Source: Rusavskia elegans
Lineage: Eukaryota > Ascomycota > Lecanoromycetes > Teloschistales > Teloschistaceae
Direction of reading: 5' to 3'
DNA: 64,000 nucleotides
NCBI GenBank assembly: GCA_011316305.1
Contig: SAUG01000057.1
Location: 539,040 to 603,039, forward strand
The translations under genes were made by a program, and so were the position numbers. Each line of letters starts with the position of its first letter. The first letter of the stretch is position 1. This document shows, in pieces, positions 1 to 9,973 of this stretch. Under the pieces are notes generated by a model. The model made no database searches. It was given only the letters and a program-made list of their open reading frames with translations, and had not been told where the DNA came from.

Positions 1-198
1 TTTACCATGGGAAGGTAATCGTCTTTGATGAGAATCAACCCCTGAGTATTATATCAGGGCACGGCTTCGCCCTGAGATCTCCCTAAGTCGTTACTCAGAA
101 CTACTCTTCTACAAGTCAGCAGCACTTCATACCTCGGATTCCACACACCCGCAAAATTCTTCTTTCAACAAACGATTCCATCAACCAAAATATCAGTC

Positions 199-879
199 AT
201 GTCCAACTCTATCCTAGTACTCACCGGGTTCGTGCTTTTCTTCGTCTACATGTGTTACAAAGGAAGAGCAGTAGCTGGGAAGCTCACGTTCCGCGCTTCC
301 ATTACAACCGGTGTGCCCGGTACTGGAACTGGGAGCGTATCCAACGATGGCGGTCGAGACGGTCCAGCTCCCAACTCTAGGACCTCTCATACAGCAGGCG
401 CTCAACAACCTACCAGTGCTACCAGCACCAACATGTCTGGAGCTCATAGTAACACGACTCAAGGTCAAGACTCTACCCAAGCCAATGCTCCTCCAGTCAA
501 TTCAAACACCACGAACAATAGCGCTTCTGGCACTCATGGTAATCTGCCTCAGAGTCAGACTCCTGCGCAGCAAGGGGCTCCTCAGATCGCATCCAACAGC
601 GCGAATAACGGCGCTTCTGGCACTCATGGTAATCTGCCTCAGAGTCAGACTCCCACCCAGCAAGGGGCTCCTCAGCTCAATTCCAGCAACATGCACGCCG
701 GTGGCACCGACACTCGCACTGGTCCGTCTCAAGGCCCCAGTACTTCTAATACAGGTGCTTCTCATGGCACAGCCAGCGACGACAACAGCGTTGGCATCAA
801 TTACCGCAACCCTAACGGTAGAGTTGTTCAGGTTCAGCTCGGCTACGATGAGAGTCTTTTTGGTAAATTTAGCCAATGA
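199..879 (+). CDS. Orphan Ser/Thr/Asn/Gln-rich protein with N-terminal membrane anchor
   Basis: A single-exon frame of 226 codons starts at an ATG. Residues 4-19 (ILVLTGFVLFFVYMCY) form one short hydrophobic segment followed by basic residues (KGRAVAGK), so this is a membrane anchor or an uncleaved signal. The rest is low-complexity, rich in Ser, Thr, Asn, Gln, Gly and His. It carries a 30-residue (90-bp) tandem duplication around the element GTHGNLPQSQTP, with copies at nt 521 and 611. After the anchor there are no Cys residues and no recognisable domain. The tail (NYRNPNGRVVQVQLGYDE) is less biased and may be the only folded part. I do not recognise a family. It is the first of several small single-membrane-segment orphans in the left 10 kb. 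Its existence is fairly likely from frame length and codon pattern. Function unknown. Confidence 0.55.
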   Translation: MSNSILVLTGFVLFFVYMCYKGRAVAGKLTFRASITTGVPGTGTGSVSNDGGRDGPAPNSRTSHTAGAQQPTSATSTNMSGAHSNTTQGQDSTQANAPPVNSNTTNNSASGTHGNLPQSQTPAQQGAPQIASNSANNGASGTHGNLPQSQTPTQQGAPQLNSSNMHAGGTDTRTGPSQGPSTSNTGASHGTASDDNSVGINYRNPNGRVVQVQLGYDESLFGKFSQ

Positions 880-1250
880 GCTATCGATGACCCCTTCGTC
901 CACACGAAGCAGGCACCATGAGAGACAAACCGAAGAATGTCCTTGAAGGAGACGTTGCCACCGGTTGTTTTGCGTCAGTAAAAGCGTCTACAGTTGAATG
1001 CAGAGGTCTGCAGGATAGGAATTTGCAGCTGTTGTACTTATGAGCCTGGTTTGGGATGCTGTGGTAGCAGTGTTTTGGGCATCGTTGCTGGGTACATGGA
1101 CAAGAACTCACCTAGGTGGTTGGACTTTGCCGCTTGCGCTTCGTATAGATACATCAAGTACCTGGTAGCAATCTTAGCCGAAGCTACGATATCGGCATAT
1201 AAACCGTTTCGAGACAAGGTGTCTACGTTTGAGATTTGTTGGATCATTGA

Positions 1251-1624
1251 CTACTCCTGCTCTTTGAACCATCCATTCATAATGTCACGCAGTTCATCTA
1301 TAGTCTTTTCCAGCTTTTTCGCAGTATGGTCGAGCCTATTATCCACTGTAAATTCCACATCATTGATCTTGTCTTCCAAGTCATCGAACCGGCTGTTCAT
1401 ATCATCGTTCAGATCACTGATGCTCGCTTGCATCTCTTCTAATGAAGGACAACTTCCGATACCCCCAAGCTCGCTTGGCTCGATATACGGCAGCATACGA
1501 GGTGACGGACTTCTCGAAGTGAGACTTCGGTCTTCTTCCTAACCGGGCGATAAGTTGGGTCAAGTTTCTCCTCCAGGTAGTCGACCGAGGTAGCCGCTTG
1601 GACACTCTTGTTTAGCTTAGCCAA
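1251..1624 (-). CDS. Small coiled-coil protein, possibly two exons
   Basis: An ATG at 1496 opens 81 codons ending at 1251. Residues 20-81 show heptad-like spacing (DLNDDMNSRFDDLEDKI and onward to KKLEKTIDELRDIM), which is a good coiled-coil pattern, strongly acidic. Upstream, 1500-1624 is open in another frame (LNKSVQAATSVDYLEEKLD). A GTTAG acceptor-like site near 1544 could join the two, but no clear donor or in-frame ATG was found for that upstream part. The frame may therefore be a two-exon gene, or a remnant. I do not recognise a family. The structure is uncertain; the coiled coil itself is clear. Confidence 0.35.
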
Positions 1625-2364
1625 GTTCGAGTCCTAGGTGAAGTAGTCACCAATCCTGATATGGTTCTAAGAGATTTGGTTTGAGTACCGCCTTAGATCC
1701 AAGAGATGAGGTCGAAATTGAAACGAGGACGCGACCAAGGCGCGACACCACGTGATAGAACATTTCGCCAAGCAACGACCCCCTAATATTTCGGATTGAA
1801 TTGCAAATGGGGCCTGGTTATAATCACTTGAAACATGTGGAATATTGACTTGAAATATTGTCCGCTCGTATCAGAAGAAAGCGACAAAGCTACCGTGGCG
1901 ATCGAATGTGACGAAGAACCAACGACAAATCAACAATGAGCAACAAAATGAGCAAGATCACATTGACATTCGACTCTGCTCATCGTGTAGTGCTCGCATC
2001 AACAGCTCAAGTAAGATTACGTTGGAGAAGGACTTTGTGACTAGATCCATCGATCAATCGAGACTTGCCCTGGCAACACAGAGATGACGAGAGCCATGAC
2101 GTTGGCTCAACCATGTTGTCTCAAGACAGCATCTTGTTTGTCAGTACGTCCATGGTGCTGACAATCGATCCGAGCCAGTGCTGTTCGACATGATGCGTTA
2201 TTATGTGCTGGTGAAGGGATGACAGCACTGTGAACTTATGAGAAATATGTGGTCCATGCTATAAATTATAGGAACATCCATTTTTACAAAGAAGTAATTT
2301 TATCCACTACCATCTAATCTACACTTAAGATTCCTCGGAAAGTCAACAGTTTTCCTTCAAGCTG
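1625..2364. other. Non-coding stretch with a 9-bp inverted repeat
   Basis: No frame here looks coding. The only structure seen is a perfect 9-bp inverted repeat, CAGTGCTGT at 2176-2184 and ACAGCACTG at 2222-2230, separated by 37 bp. It lies upstream of the membrane-protein gene that begins at 2365. It could be a hairpin in a transcript leader or chance. Confidence 0.3.
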
Positions 2365-3399
2365 ATGTACCAAATCATGGGTTCGCCGGGGACCTTTATC
2401 TGCTTTTCTATCATCCTACTATCTCTGATCTTCTTACTCCTGGGTGGCCTGGTCATTCGTCGGACTCTAGATGATATCGTACGGCTCCTGCAAGACAACA
2501 ATCGGATCCTCCGAGAGGAAAGCAAGAGTCTACCACAAACTGACCTTCCTCTCTTCCCGCCGTCCTTGGGGAATGGTGAGTACACCGAGTTTTCAAGATG
2601 GACAGGACCATCCCACAAGCACTATGACAGCTATGCTTTGAACTACCGCGGAAAAGGTGATACGAAGAACCAAATTCCCAGAAGTCTCGATATCGATTAT
2701 CTTACCCAGGACGTGGAAGGCCCTGAAAGTACGGCCAGTAACCCACGGTACACCGGAGGCGGCGTAGCCAATGTAGGCGACCCAGCTGAAGCGAATGCTG
2801 TTCATGAGGATGTGCAAGCCGCATATGAAGGAGTCCAAGCTCGTGGGAGGAAGGGCAGGAAGGCTGCAAAACCTAATGTGCACTGGAGGACTGGACTTGG
2901 TAATGACGGCGCAGGAGATGATGACGAGGAAGACCATCCTTCAAGTAGCAAATCTTCCTGTTCGAAACGTTCTGCAAATGCCGAGAAACGTTGGAAAGGG
3001 AAAGGCAGGGAAGATGATAGTCACTATAACGACGTTGGGGATGACGAGGAGGAAGATCATCCTTCAAGTAGCAAATCTTCCTCTTCGAAACGTTCTGCAA
3101 GGGCTGAGAAACGTTGGGAAGGGAAAGGCAGGGAAGATGATAGTCACTATAACGACGTTTGGGATGATGAGGAGGAAGACCATCCTTCAAGTAGCAAATC
3201 TTCCTCTTCGAGACATTCTGCAAGAGCTGAGAAACGTCGGAAAGAGAAAGGCAAAGGTAGGGAAGACGACAGTCGCTATGACGAAGCGGGAGATGATGAG
3301 GAGGAAAATCGTCCTTCAAGCAGCAAATCTTCCTCTTCGAAATCTTCTGCAAGAGCTCGAAGATCTCAGAAAGGGAACGAAAGGGGATATTCAAGGTGA
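2365..3399 (+). CDS. Orphan membrane-anchored protein with charged 41-residue tandem repeats
   Basis: A single-exon frame of 344 codons from an ATG at 2365. Residues 9-29 (GTFICFSIILLSLIFLLLGG) are a strong transmembrane segment, followed by RR and a short amphipathic stretch (LDDIVRLLQDNNRIL). The C-terminal half is built from four copies of a unit of 41 residues (123 bp; starts near 2941, 3064, 3187 and 3316, the last after a 6-bp insertion). Each unit has an acidic DDEEED block, a HPSSSKSSSSK block and a basic AEKRW-GKGRED block. Such alternating acid/base/Ser repeats are probably disordered and open to phosphorylation (inference). It has the same plan as the gene at 199 (short N-terminal anchor, low-complexity tail), although the tails are unrelated. 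No family recognised. Confidence 0.6.
   Translation: MYQIMGSPGTFICFSIILLSLIFLLLGGLVIRRTLDDIVRLLQDNNRILREESKSLPQTDLPLFPPSLGNGEYTEFSRWTGPSHKHYDSYALNYRGKGDTKNQIPRSLDIDYLTQDVEGPESTASNPRYTGGGVANVGDPAEANAVHEDVQAAYEGVQARGRKGRKAAKPNVHWRTGLGNDGAGDDDEEDHPSSSKSSCSKRSANAEKRWKGKGREDDSHYNDVGDDEEEDHPSSSKSSSSKRSARAEKRWEGKGREDDSHYNDVWDDEEEDHPSSSKSSSSRHSARAEKRRKEKGKGREDDSRYDEAGDDEEENRPSSSKSSSSKSSARARRSQKGNERGYSR
2934..3399 (+). repeat. Coding minisatellite, about 3.8 copies of a 123-bp unit
   Basis: The string tcaagtagcaaatcttcc recurs at 2941, 3064 and 3187 (spacing 123 bp twice) and in a variant at 3316 (spacing 129 bp). Copies two and three are nearly identical over the full unit, so the array expanded recently or is being homogenised. 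The period and its 6-bp variant are multiples of three, so the reading frame is kept. Confidence 0.85.
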
Positions 3400-3499
3400 C
3401 AGCAGCGTCGAGGTCTGTTCGGTAGAGTGGCCGGATATTTCTGCTAGAGTGGTTAACGAGACTGATCAAGAATCGGCGAAACCCCTCACTTTTTGATGG

Positions 3500-4060
3500 C
3501 TATCAGCCAGGACAAGCATATAACGTATTGTTTTGTAGGAGTCCATTTTTTTGATTTTGAGCACGCCAATATAAGCCGGGGGTTGTATTGGGATATCTTT
3601 GTACTTTTTCCGAATGCAGAAGGGTCAGGAGTGAAAAGATCGAATCCCAGGTTCCCACGGCGTAGGATTTTTCGCAATATTCTGTTATTTTGCTACCATC
3701 TCCCCCACAGTAGGAAAAGAATAAGAGTCCAAAATCGAAATCCCTATTCTCATCGTCACCTCTGTCATCTGTTGTACATTCATCCTAGTTCATGAGTTGG
3801 TTCTTGCTGATTGAGCAGCGCTGTCCAGCAAACACACTCCGAATGCGAGATCGAAATGAAAGAAACCGTAGAATAGCCCAACAGAGTCAGCAGAGGCCCG
3901 ATCGAGATCAGATCTGACGATCTGTTGTATTATTCTCATGGAGCCAGCAGCTCATGTAAGTCACCATGGGTAGCAAACATGCTTGAGCCAGTTTATATGA
4001 GACTGCAACAGCAGCCATCCCCTGCAACTGGGCCAGTGAAAGAGTTTACCTGATTTACCT
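3500..4060. other. Intergenic stretch without a supported gene
   Basis: Frames here (for example 3493-3795 on the plus strand) lack conserved motifs and have a composition typical of non-coding DNA. Nothing else was seen. Confidence 0.3.
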
Positions 4061-4097
4061 CTGAGTTTGTTTTGTTATCTGCAGTTACTTTTGGGTC

Positions 4098-4826
4098 ATG
4101 TTAGACTTTCCAACCACCACAGCCACCACGACGCATACACCTACAGAGTTGCAAAAAAGACAGGGGGGAGGATTGGTGTTGACTTGCGCAACCTGGCCAC
4201 CGCCAGACCCGCGAACAATATGCTGTACCACGACGGCTGTAATGCCATACGGATATTGCGAAAGACCTACTGGATGTCCACGAGACAACGACCTTGGTCA
4301 ATGCCACCAAAGAGCACACCTGTCCAAGCACCTGTCTAAAAACGTGGTAGCGGCGATCGTGACACCACTGGTCGTGGTCGCTGTGTTGGTGCTTGCCATC
4401 GGCTACGCTGTCCGAAAGATGCGCCGACGAGAACGTGCACCGGCTGCAGCTGAGGCAGACGAAACAGCAGATGAAGACGCTGCACCGAAGAAAAATCTTG
4501 GGCGATGTCAAGCGCAAGAAGAGGCTCACCAGGGGCCAGCTGCACAGGTCGATGCTGGCATTGAGGTGCGTCCGCTGCCTCTCGTTGGGCCCGTTGCTGA
4601 GGCTGGTCATGGCAACGCTCCACCAAATCCTGAAATGGACCCTCCTGCAGCACCGCAAATTGTACCAGGACCGGATCCGCCCGCAGTAGCTGGCAATGAC
4701 CATGCCCACTTGCCAAATGCCCATGACGCCGCTCCTCATCCAGTCGCACCCGGCACCCCAGTTGGAAACGATGGCCAAGATAACGCGGCAGACTTACCTT
4801 TTCCGCCTGGCGCCTGGCCTGAATGA
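4098..4826 (+). CDS. Single-pass membrane protein with Cys-containing short ectodomain and Kex2-type site
   Basis: 242 codons from the ATG at 4098. The N-terminal part is Thr-rich and holds LQKRQGGG, a typical KR Kex2-like processing site. A small Cys-rich region follows, with about seven Cys between residues 30 and 70 (TICC, YGYC, TGCPRDN, QCHQ). Residues about 84-105 (NVVAAIVTPLVVVAVLVLAIGY) form one transmembrane helix, followed by RKMRRRER, which places the C-terminus in the cytosol. The tail is Pro/Ala/Asp-rich and probably disordered. No signal peptide is visible; an upstream exon could supply one, because a pyrimidine-rich stretch ending in gcag at about 4081-4084 resembles an acceptor. 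It shares the pattern L-x-x-(K/R)RQ-x-G, Cys patch, transmembrane helix with the next gene. Function unknown. Confidence 0.5.
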   Translation: MLDFPTTTATTTHTPTELQKRQGGGLVLTCATWPPPDPRTICCTTTAVMPYGYCERPTGCPRDNDLGQCHQRAHLSKHLSKNVVAAIVTPLVVVAVLVLAIGYAVRKMRRRERAPAAAEADETADEDAAPKKNLGRCQAQEEAHQGPAAQVDAGIEVRPLPLVGPVAEAGHGNAPPNPEMDPPAAPQIVPGPDPPAVAGNDHAHLPNAHDAAPHPVAPGTPVGNDGQDNAADLPFPPGAWPE

Positions 4827-5370
4827 GAGTCTGGAGGACGATTGCAGTCAGGATAGCATGCGATGAACGATGTTTGCCAAATAGAAATCCATAATGTGAA
4901 TCAATCAAACCCAGTATAACATCAAAGTGGCTATATCATAACAATGTCATTAACCGATCAATTGTGGAGTTCTCTATTAAAGTCGCTGTCAGACTACCTA
5001 GCAAGCATCAGATACTCACATGCATAGCCTAATAAGGAATCGCTCAACGAAACAAATCTGGTCCTTGCAGGAACGCACCGTTGTGGCAATGGAGAACAAA
5101 GACAGACGGCTTGATTGTGTATCTTTGGGAAGAACAGAAGTCACCTCACATGCTCAGAGCAACAATCCCTGTCATTCATTACATATAGGAGCAGCCCACT
5201 GCACTTACATCCATCAGAGTCGATCCTACGCTGCAAGACCTCACCTGCCGGCAAAGTGGGTGTTAAACACGTTGATAAACAGCAAGTACCAATTTGACGG
5301 CCAGCATATGAGACAGCGAGTACTTTACCTCGACAGGGATTTTTAGCCGGACATTACACCTCTTGCTGGG

Positions 5371-5816
5371 ATGGCTGTGCAACGCGTGACAGCCTCCGAT
5401 GTAGCTTCCAGTGATCCATCACATCGCATTATGCCCACCAGCTTAGCAACTCTTCACAGAAGGCAGGACGGAGCCATGCCCGGAGGCTGCACGATCCTGA
5501 CACCAGCATGGCCAGCACCTTGTCCAGGCTGCGACGGTTTCCGAACGTCCATGACAATGGTACCAGTACTAATCCCCTGCGCGAGAAAGCGGCGGTCGAT
5601 CCGCTCATTGCACCAGCTCAGATCCAGCCTCCCACTGTACCGCCGAAAAGCACTCCGATGTCTGCAGAGGGCACTGCCGATAACGATGAATACGACACAG
5701 CTCTTGGTCTTGGGCTCGGCCTGGGACTAGGTCTTCTTCTTTTCATGGTGCTGTTGATAGCATATTTGATTTGGTTGCTGGCTTTGCCGCGGTTTGAGCT
5801 TGAGGGTTGGACGTGA
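5371..5816 (+). CDS. Small single-pass membrane protein, two exons
   Basis: Exons inferred as 5371-5559 and 5628-5816, 125 aa. The first exon has LATLHRRQDGAMPGG, resembling LQKRQGGG in the gene at 4098, followed by a Cys-Pro-Trp region (CTILTPAWPAPCPGC). The intron starts GTACCAG and ends GATCCAG, and both sides are phase 0. Without splicing the first frame ends in a basic nonsense tail and the second lacks a start. Exon 2 encodes an acidic stretch (EGTADNDEYDTA), then a repeated Gly-Leu run (GLGLGLGLGLL) leading into a transmembrane helix (LFMVLLIAYLIWLLAL). Overall plan: short ectodomain, one helix, almost no cytosolic tail. Probably related to the 4098 product. The splice is an inference; RNA would decide. 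Confidence 0.4.
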
Positions 5817-5829
5817 GTAAAACGTGGGA

Positions 5830-6190
5830 CGACGGGAGTTGGGCGATACTGAGGGAGATCTAGGCTTTAGGAGCGAAGAGCCGACATAGCAGCTGCAATA
5901 TCGTCAGATCCCGCGCAGTAAAGAGTAGGGGCTCGTACTGAATGATTGTTGCACACCGGTGTTAACACGCGCTAGGCTAGGCGGAATACGCGGAACCAGC
6001 CCCTGAATCGGAGCCCCTATCCGTGTAAGGCAATTCCAGGAACAAGGGGCTTCTGCGACCACCTTCCGTCAGTAATAAAGTCTCGAATATGGACATCAAT
6101 AACTTTCTGCCGAGTGAATAACTGATAACAGCTGACCTGATATCCTAACTAAATACGCACAGTGTCCTACGGGCAAAGCTGGTCGCTTGG
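5830..6190. other. Intergenic stretch
   Basis: No frame of interest. It separates the plus-strand gene ending at 5816 from the minus-strand gene ending at 6200 (convergent), so it holds both 3' regions. Confidence 0.3.
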
Positions 6191-6199
6191 AAGGAGCAA

Positions 6200-7191
6200 C
6201 TACGACTCATAGCCATTGTCTGTCGATACCTCGGAGCCATCATCGCTCTCGCCACACCGCTCCTTGGTGGGCTCATATTCGTCAAACAGAGCATCCATGT
6301 TCCTCAACGCCTCCAATTCATCTAGTTGCCTGCATGAAGCCCGCAATCCAGTAATGCGTGACGAAATCTCCTTTCGTACCAACCTGACTTGGGTATCGTT
6401 CTGGATATAGTCACCGACGACCTGACTTGGCGGCGAAACAGCAGGAACATCCCCTTTCCGCCGTTCCCAATAGAAGTTCCATGAACCATCGTCATTGACT
6501 AGAACATCAAACACCGCTTGAGCCAGCATTAGCCTGCTCGTCGAACACTGGTATTGATGGGGATATGCCAACCACGATAAAAAGCCTCCTCCACCGGTGC
6601 AGTCCATATGCCAGGCGACCGACGCCTTTTGTATCTCGGGCAGAAATTCGTTTCCCAGAATTGCTCCCCCAAAAACTCCATGTACGGATACGCACCTTCC
6701 TCCACGTTTTCGAGCTCCGCTGGACTCGGCAGCCAAACCTTACGTCCCGCTATCTTGGAGAATTTCTGCCGCCTACCCATCGCCGTCCACAGTGCGCCAA
6801 CATCGCGGACGTGCGTCCCGAGGTCTTTGAATATTTGCCGAGAAATCCTGATCGCGTGGCAGATTTTGGGACCGCGCTTTCGTCGGGGATGGATGGCGTT
6901 CATGATGGTCTCCAACTTTTGAAGGGCCTCTGGGATGGAGAGGCGAAGTTTCGGGTTGGGTTCGAGAGGGAGGGATTCACCGGCCACGATGGACGAGTTT
7001 GGATCTGATGTGGTTCTTATCGCTTCGGCGGGCAATAGTAAGATCGCTTGCCTGGGCTCTTCGGCATGTCTGTTTGCGTTGGCTGATCTTGTTTCATCGG
7101 TTGATCTTGATGCTTCGGCTGGCGACTGGACGTCCAATTCGACGTCTGCTGGTCCAGTCGGATCGGCTGGCGTCAGAATATTTGACTCCAT
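6200..7191 (-). CDS. Hypothetical protein, two exons, 313 aa
   Basis: Exon 1 7191-6549 and exon 2 6498-6200, joined by a 50-nt intron (GTGTTCG donor, GCTAATG branch, TTCTAG acceptor) that restores one frame in phase 1. Without it the first frame stops at 6529. The first 65 residues are Ala/Ser/Thr-rich. Then comes LRLSIPEALQKLETIMNAI, a basic patch (HPRRKRGPKICHA) and a region that looks globular (DLGTHVRDVGALWTAMGRR; YMEFLGEQFWETNF; GSWNFYWERRKGD). The C-terminus is acidic (DDGSEVSTDNGYES) after a helix-prone segment (RKEISSRITGLRASCRQLDELEAL). I do not recognise a domain. The intron position fits the frames but is not proven; an alternative donor GTTGGCAT lies 24 nt upstream. Confidence 0.5.
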
Positions 7192-7199
7192 GATGACTT

Positions 7200-7860
7200 A
7201 CCGTGGGAGAATCGATGGCGTTGAAAAGATAGGGGGTCCTTATGTACTGGAGAAGAGCGCTGCAGGGGACGTGAGTTGTGCCTTGCAGCGCATGCCTATC
7301 CTTGCTGCCTGCCCGGTCATAGGCGCCAATAATCCATCACGCCCCTTGCAGTTAGCAATCGATATGGGGATTACGTTTATGAGCACAGAAAGGAAGCTCT
7401 GATGAATTTGATACTTTTTACCCTCTGGGAACCAATCTCCAATACGCTGATCATACCCATTAGTTGAACCAGCGAATATAGCTTGAGAGATCAACGTGGC
7501 CCTTCAGTTGAGTGCCCGTCAGTACAAGTAGCATACCCAATTTTCGACAACATACATGATCACAAACGTTGTATCACAGCATAATAGTACAGTGATGTTG
7601 TACAGATGACAATGGTGAAAGGATTCGGACTGAACGTCAGTGATGCAGTAGCCCCATTAATATGTCGAAGATACGGTCGTGTGAAGTCCCTCTTAACAGA
7701 AATCGCTCGTCACTTTGCACCAGGTATTCAAGAAGATGAAAAACAATGTGATCTTACTATGAACTTGACCTGAGCTTTCCACATCTCCAGTATCGTATCC
7801 GAGTTTTCACCAATCTGCTTCTTGACAGACTCTATCCAGCCTTCCCCAGACGTTAAGTTG
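7200..7860. other. Divergent promoter region
   Basis: This lies between the minus-strand start at 7191 and the plus-strand start near 7867. The frames here (for example 7240-7494 minus) have no conserved motif. Presumed to hold the promoters of both neighbours. Confidence 0.3.
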
Positions 7861-7866
7861 ACCAAG

Positions 7867-8322
7867 ATGACAAGTTGGACCTCAAGCTCAGCGACGCCTC
7901 GACTCGCTCAACCTCAACCAGCGATCTTGCAAGCGAGCAGCGTGGCGAACCATCAGCCTTCACTGCGATCAGTCAGTGCCGTTGAAACAGCAAAAAGCGA
8001 TGCCCAACATCAAGAAAAACTCGGTAATGGCATACTCTTCGGAATTACAATCCCCCTTTTCGCCATCTTCTATATCGTGGCTATCCTCATCAGAGAACAT
8101 TGGACATTGAAGCGAAGAGCTCGAAAGGCAAGATGGATGTCAGTCCAGAACCTTGGTCGCAGTGTATCTGCTGGTACTTTGACTCGTGTTGGAACCCCCG
8201 AAACGACACGTACGATCAGCCCTGATGGTGGTATTGAGCTTGGACCGATGCCGACTCCACCACCAGCGGTCTATACAGCGCGTTCATCAGATTGGGACGC
8301 AAGGACTCTGGTAGATCAGTAG
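7867..8322 (+). CDS. Small single-pass membrane protein
   Basis: The first in-frame ATG is at 7867 (151 aa). The frame is open 45 nt further up, and ttcttgacag at 7817-7826 looks like a splice acceptor, so a short upstream exon is possible. Order: Ser/Thr/Gln-rich N-terminal 55 residues, one transmembrane helix at about 59-79 (LFGITIPLFAIFYIVAILI), a strongly basic stop-transfer (KRRARKAR), then a cytosolic tail of 60 residues ending in a Pro-rich segment (GPMPTPPPAVYTARSS). No Cys in the ectodomain. Same general plan as the genes at 4098 and 9974. Family not recognised. Confidence 0.45.
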   Translation: MTSWTSSSATPRLAQPQPAILQASSVANHQPSLRSVSAVETAKSDAQHQEKLGNGILFGITIPLFAIFYIVAILIREHWTLKRRARKARWMSVQNLGRSVSAGTLTRVGTPETTRTISPDGGIELGPMPTPPPAVYTARSSDWDARTLVDQ

Positions 8323-8807
8323 GTAAAATTGATAATTTTGTGTTGAAGATTCTTTGTCTTTTTTGGGTAGCATTTTTGGGATCATTTCCCGATACCTCGC
8401 GACAGAAAGTGATAAACAAAGCGCAGCTTGACCAGCAGCAACGAAGATCACATTGGGGAGTCTGTTGAGGTTGTAAAATCACTAAATGAGGAGTCTCGAG
8501 GTATTGACTTATCCTCATGTCTTCATCAGTCTTCACAAGTGATAGCAACAATCTTTTCTGCAAAAATTTGAAAGCATTTACACAGCACCGCGAAATGTAT
8601 GAAAAGCTTCGACCCAAAGTCCAGAAATATGTCGACTCCATACGTTTTAATCATTCACCGGCGCTTTCATAGAAGCCATAGCAGTGAAGGATGGCCTCTG
8701 ACTTGACGACGCATCAGATGACTGGCTCTCCCACAACGTGCGATACTGTCAAGCGCGGTTGCGATAGCTGAGCCCGCTCAAGAAATAATCGACAGCATTC
8801 TTCCCCG

Positions 8808-9503
8808 ATGGTGTGGATCTGCGTTTCACTTCTCTTGGCTGCCTGTGGGTGTGTCATGTGCTGTATATTGCTCAAGTGGAATTTCTCCAGGGAGACTAGT
8901 ATTATTCCAAGCGAAGATGGTACGTTGTTGGGCCGTCAATGGGTAGTGAGGAACTTTCGATGTTGGTCACGAGGCAGACACCGCAACGTTACTAAAGAGA
9001 CCACCGCAGCACGGAGCCGAATCGATGTCGCTGTTAATGTCGGTCGGAGAGCACCTCTCGGTGCTGGCGAAGCTCCAGAAGCCGTGATCCAGAGTCCGCC
9101 CCAAGCAGTACTCAAGCGACTCCGACGGCAATTGCTGGATGCGAAGCTTACACACCTGGGAATCTGGGCAGCTGGGATGAACTTGCCTCTTTACCGGCAC
9201 GCCCATTTGATCGGGTCACCGAATCTGCTTCTTCGGTGGATATCACGGCTACCCGAGCTCCATTGGAGGATGTGTAAAGAGTCGATCATATCGCCCCGAT
9301 TTTACAAAGGGCAAATTCTAACCTGCGAGTGCTGTCGAAGGCTCTTGATAAGATGGTGGGAGACCGACCGCAGTCTTAGGGGTATTCGAAGGAACTGGAC
9401 TTCTGATAGGCTTGTTGATGTAGTCAAAAGCCGTGGTGAACGAACTGGTTGTGTCCCTTCGTCGGCTAGCGTACTCGCTCAGCCTGTATTCCTTCATTTA
9501 TAA
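8808..9503 (+). CDS. Putative membrane protein with N-terminal Cys-rich hydrophobic segment; gene model unsure
   Basis: The ATG at 8808 opens a 231-codon frame whose first 22 residues (ICVSLLLAACGCVMCCILL) form a hydrophobic segment with five Cys, followed by a basic residue. A strong donor (GATG|GTACGT) sits at 8919/8920, and beyond about 9130 another plus frame looks more protein-like (PGNLGSWDELASLPARPFD; HIAPILQRANSNLRVLSKAL). The contiguous frame is therefore probably not the real product. I read this as a spliced gene of the same small membrane class or a decayed one. Only the N-terminal exon (8808 to about 8919) is reasonably supported. Confidence 0.3.
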   Translation: MVWICVSLLLAACGCVMCCILLKWNFSRETSIIPSEDGTLLGRQWVVRNFRCWSRGRHRNVTKETTAARSRIDVAVNVGRRAPLGAGEAPEAVIQSPPQAVLKRLRRQLLDAKLTHLGIWAAGMNLPLYRHAHLIGSPNLLLRWISRLPELHWRMCKESIISPRFYKGQILTCECCRRLLIRWWETDRSLRGIRRNWTSDRLVDVVKSRGERTGCVPSSASVLAQPVFLHL

Positions 9504-9539
9504 CCTAAGGTAGAAGAAGTTACAAGCCACCTACATATC

Positions 9540-9620
9540 ATTTATCTTACAATATGTAAGTAATCGTTGAAACGCAATCCTATATCGAGGTATCAAATAA
9601 AATTGGCACCTTAATGCGCC
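9540..9620 (+). repeat. Fragment of a dispersed degenerate repeat
   Basis: The stretch taatcgttgaaacgcaatcc and the following tatatcgaggtatca match, with scattered changes, the core of longer copies at 21745, 26275 and 50165 (consensus near gcaatcgtt-agcgaaatcctatatcgaggtac). Only the core is recognisable here. Confidence 0.4.
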
Positions 9621-9973
9621 GTGTGTTTTCTTCTTGCTTGAAGGGTCATGCTGTAGTTGAACTTGAACCATTGTGATAATTTCGCCAACACGGGAAGGCC
9701 AATGATCACACCTGGACGCATACTGAGTCAGTAATGCCCAGTAAGATGTGATGGAGTTTGACTTGCAAGTATGCTGACAATCCAATGTACAACTGCGGAC
9801 CTAGGATAAGCAAACACACATCCAGCAGCCAAAGTACAGACGTGTCCGCTGCAGCAACACCTTGCGATAATGACTTTGCGGACAAGTAAAGATAGTTGCA
9901 AGAATATTATTCTGTTCTCTTGAGTACATTTGGTACCAATATTTCCGGTTTGAGTAAGAGATTCATATTCGCG

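Noticed and set aside
2934..3399. Regular repeats considered as a CRISPR array.
   Set aside because: The units are coding, contiguous, without spacers, and the genome is eukaryotic.
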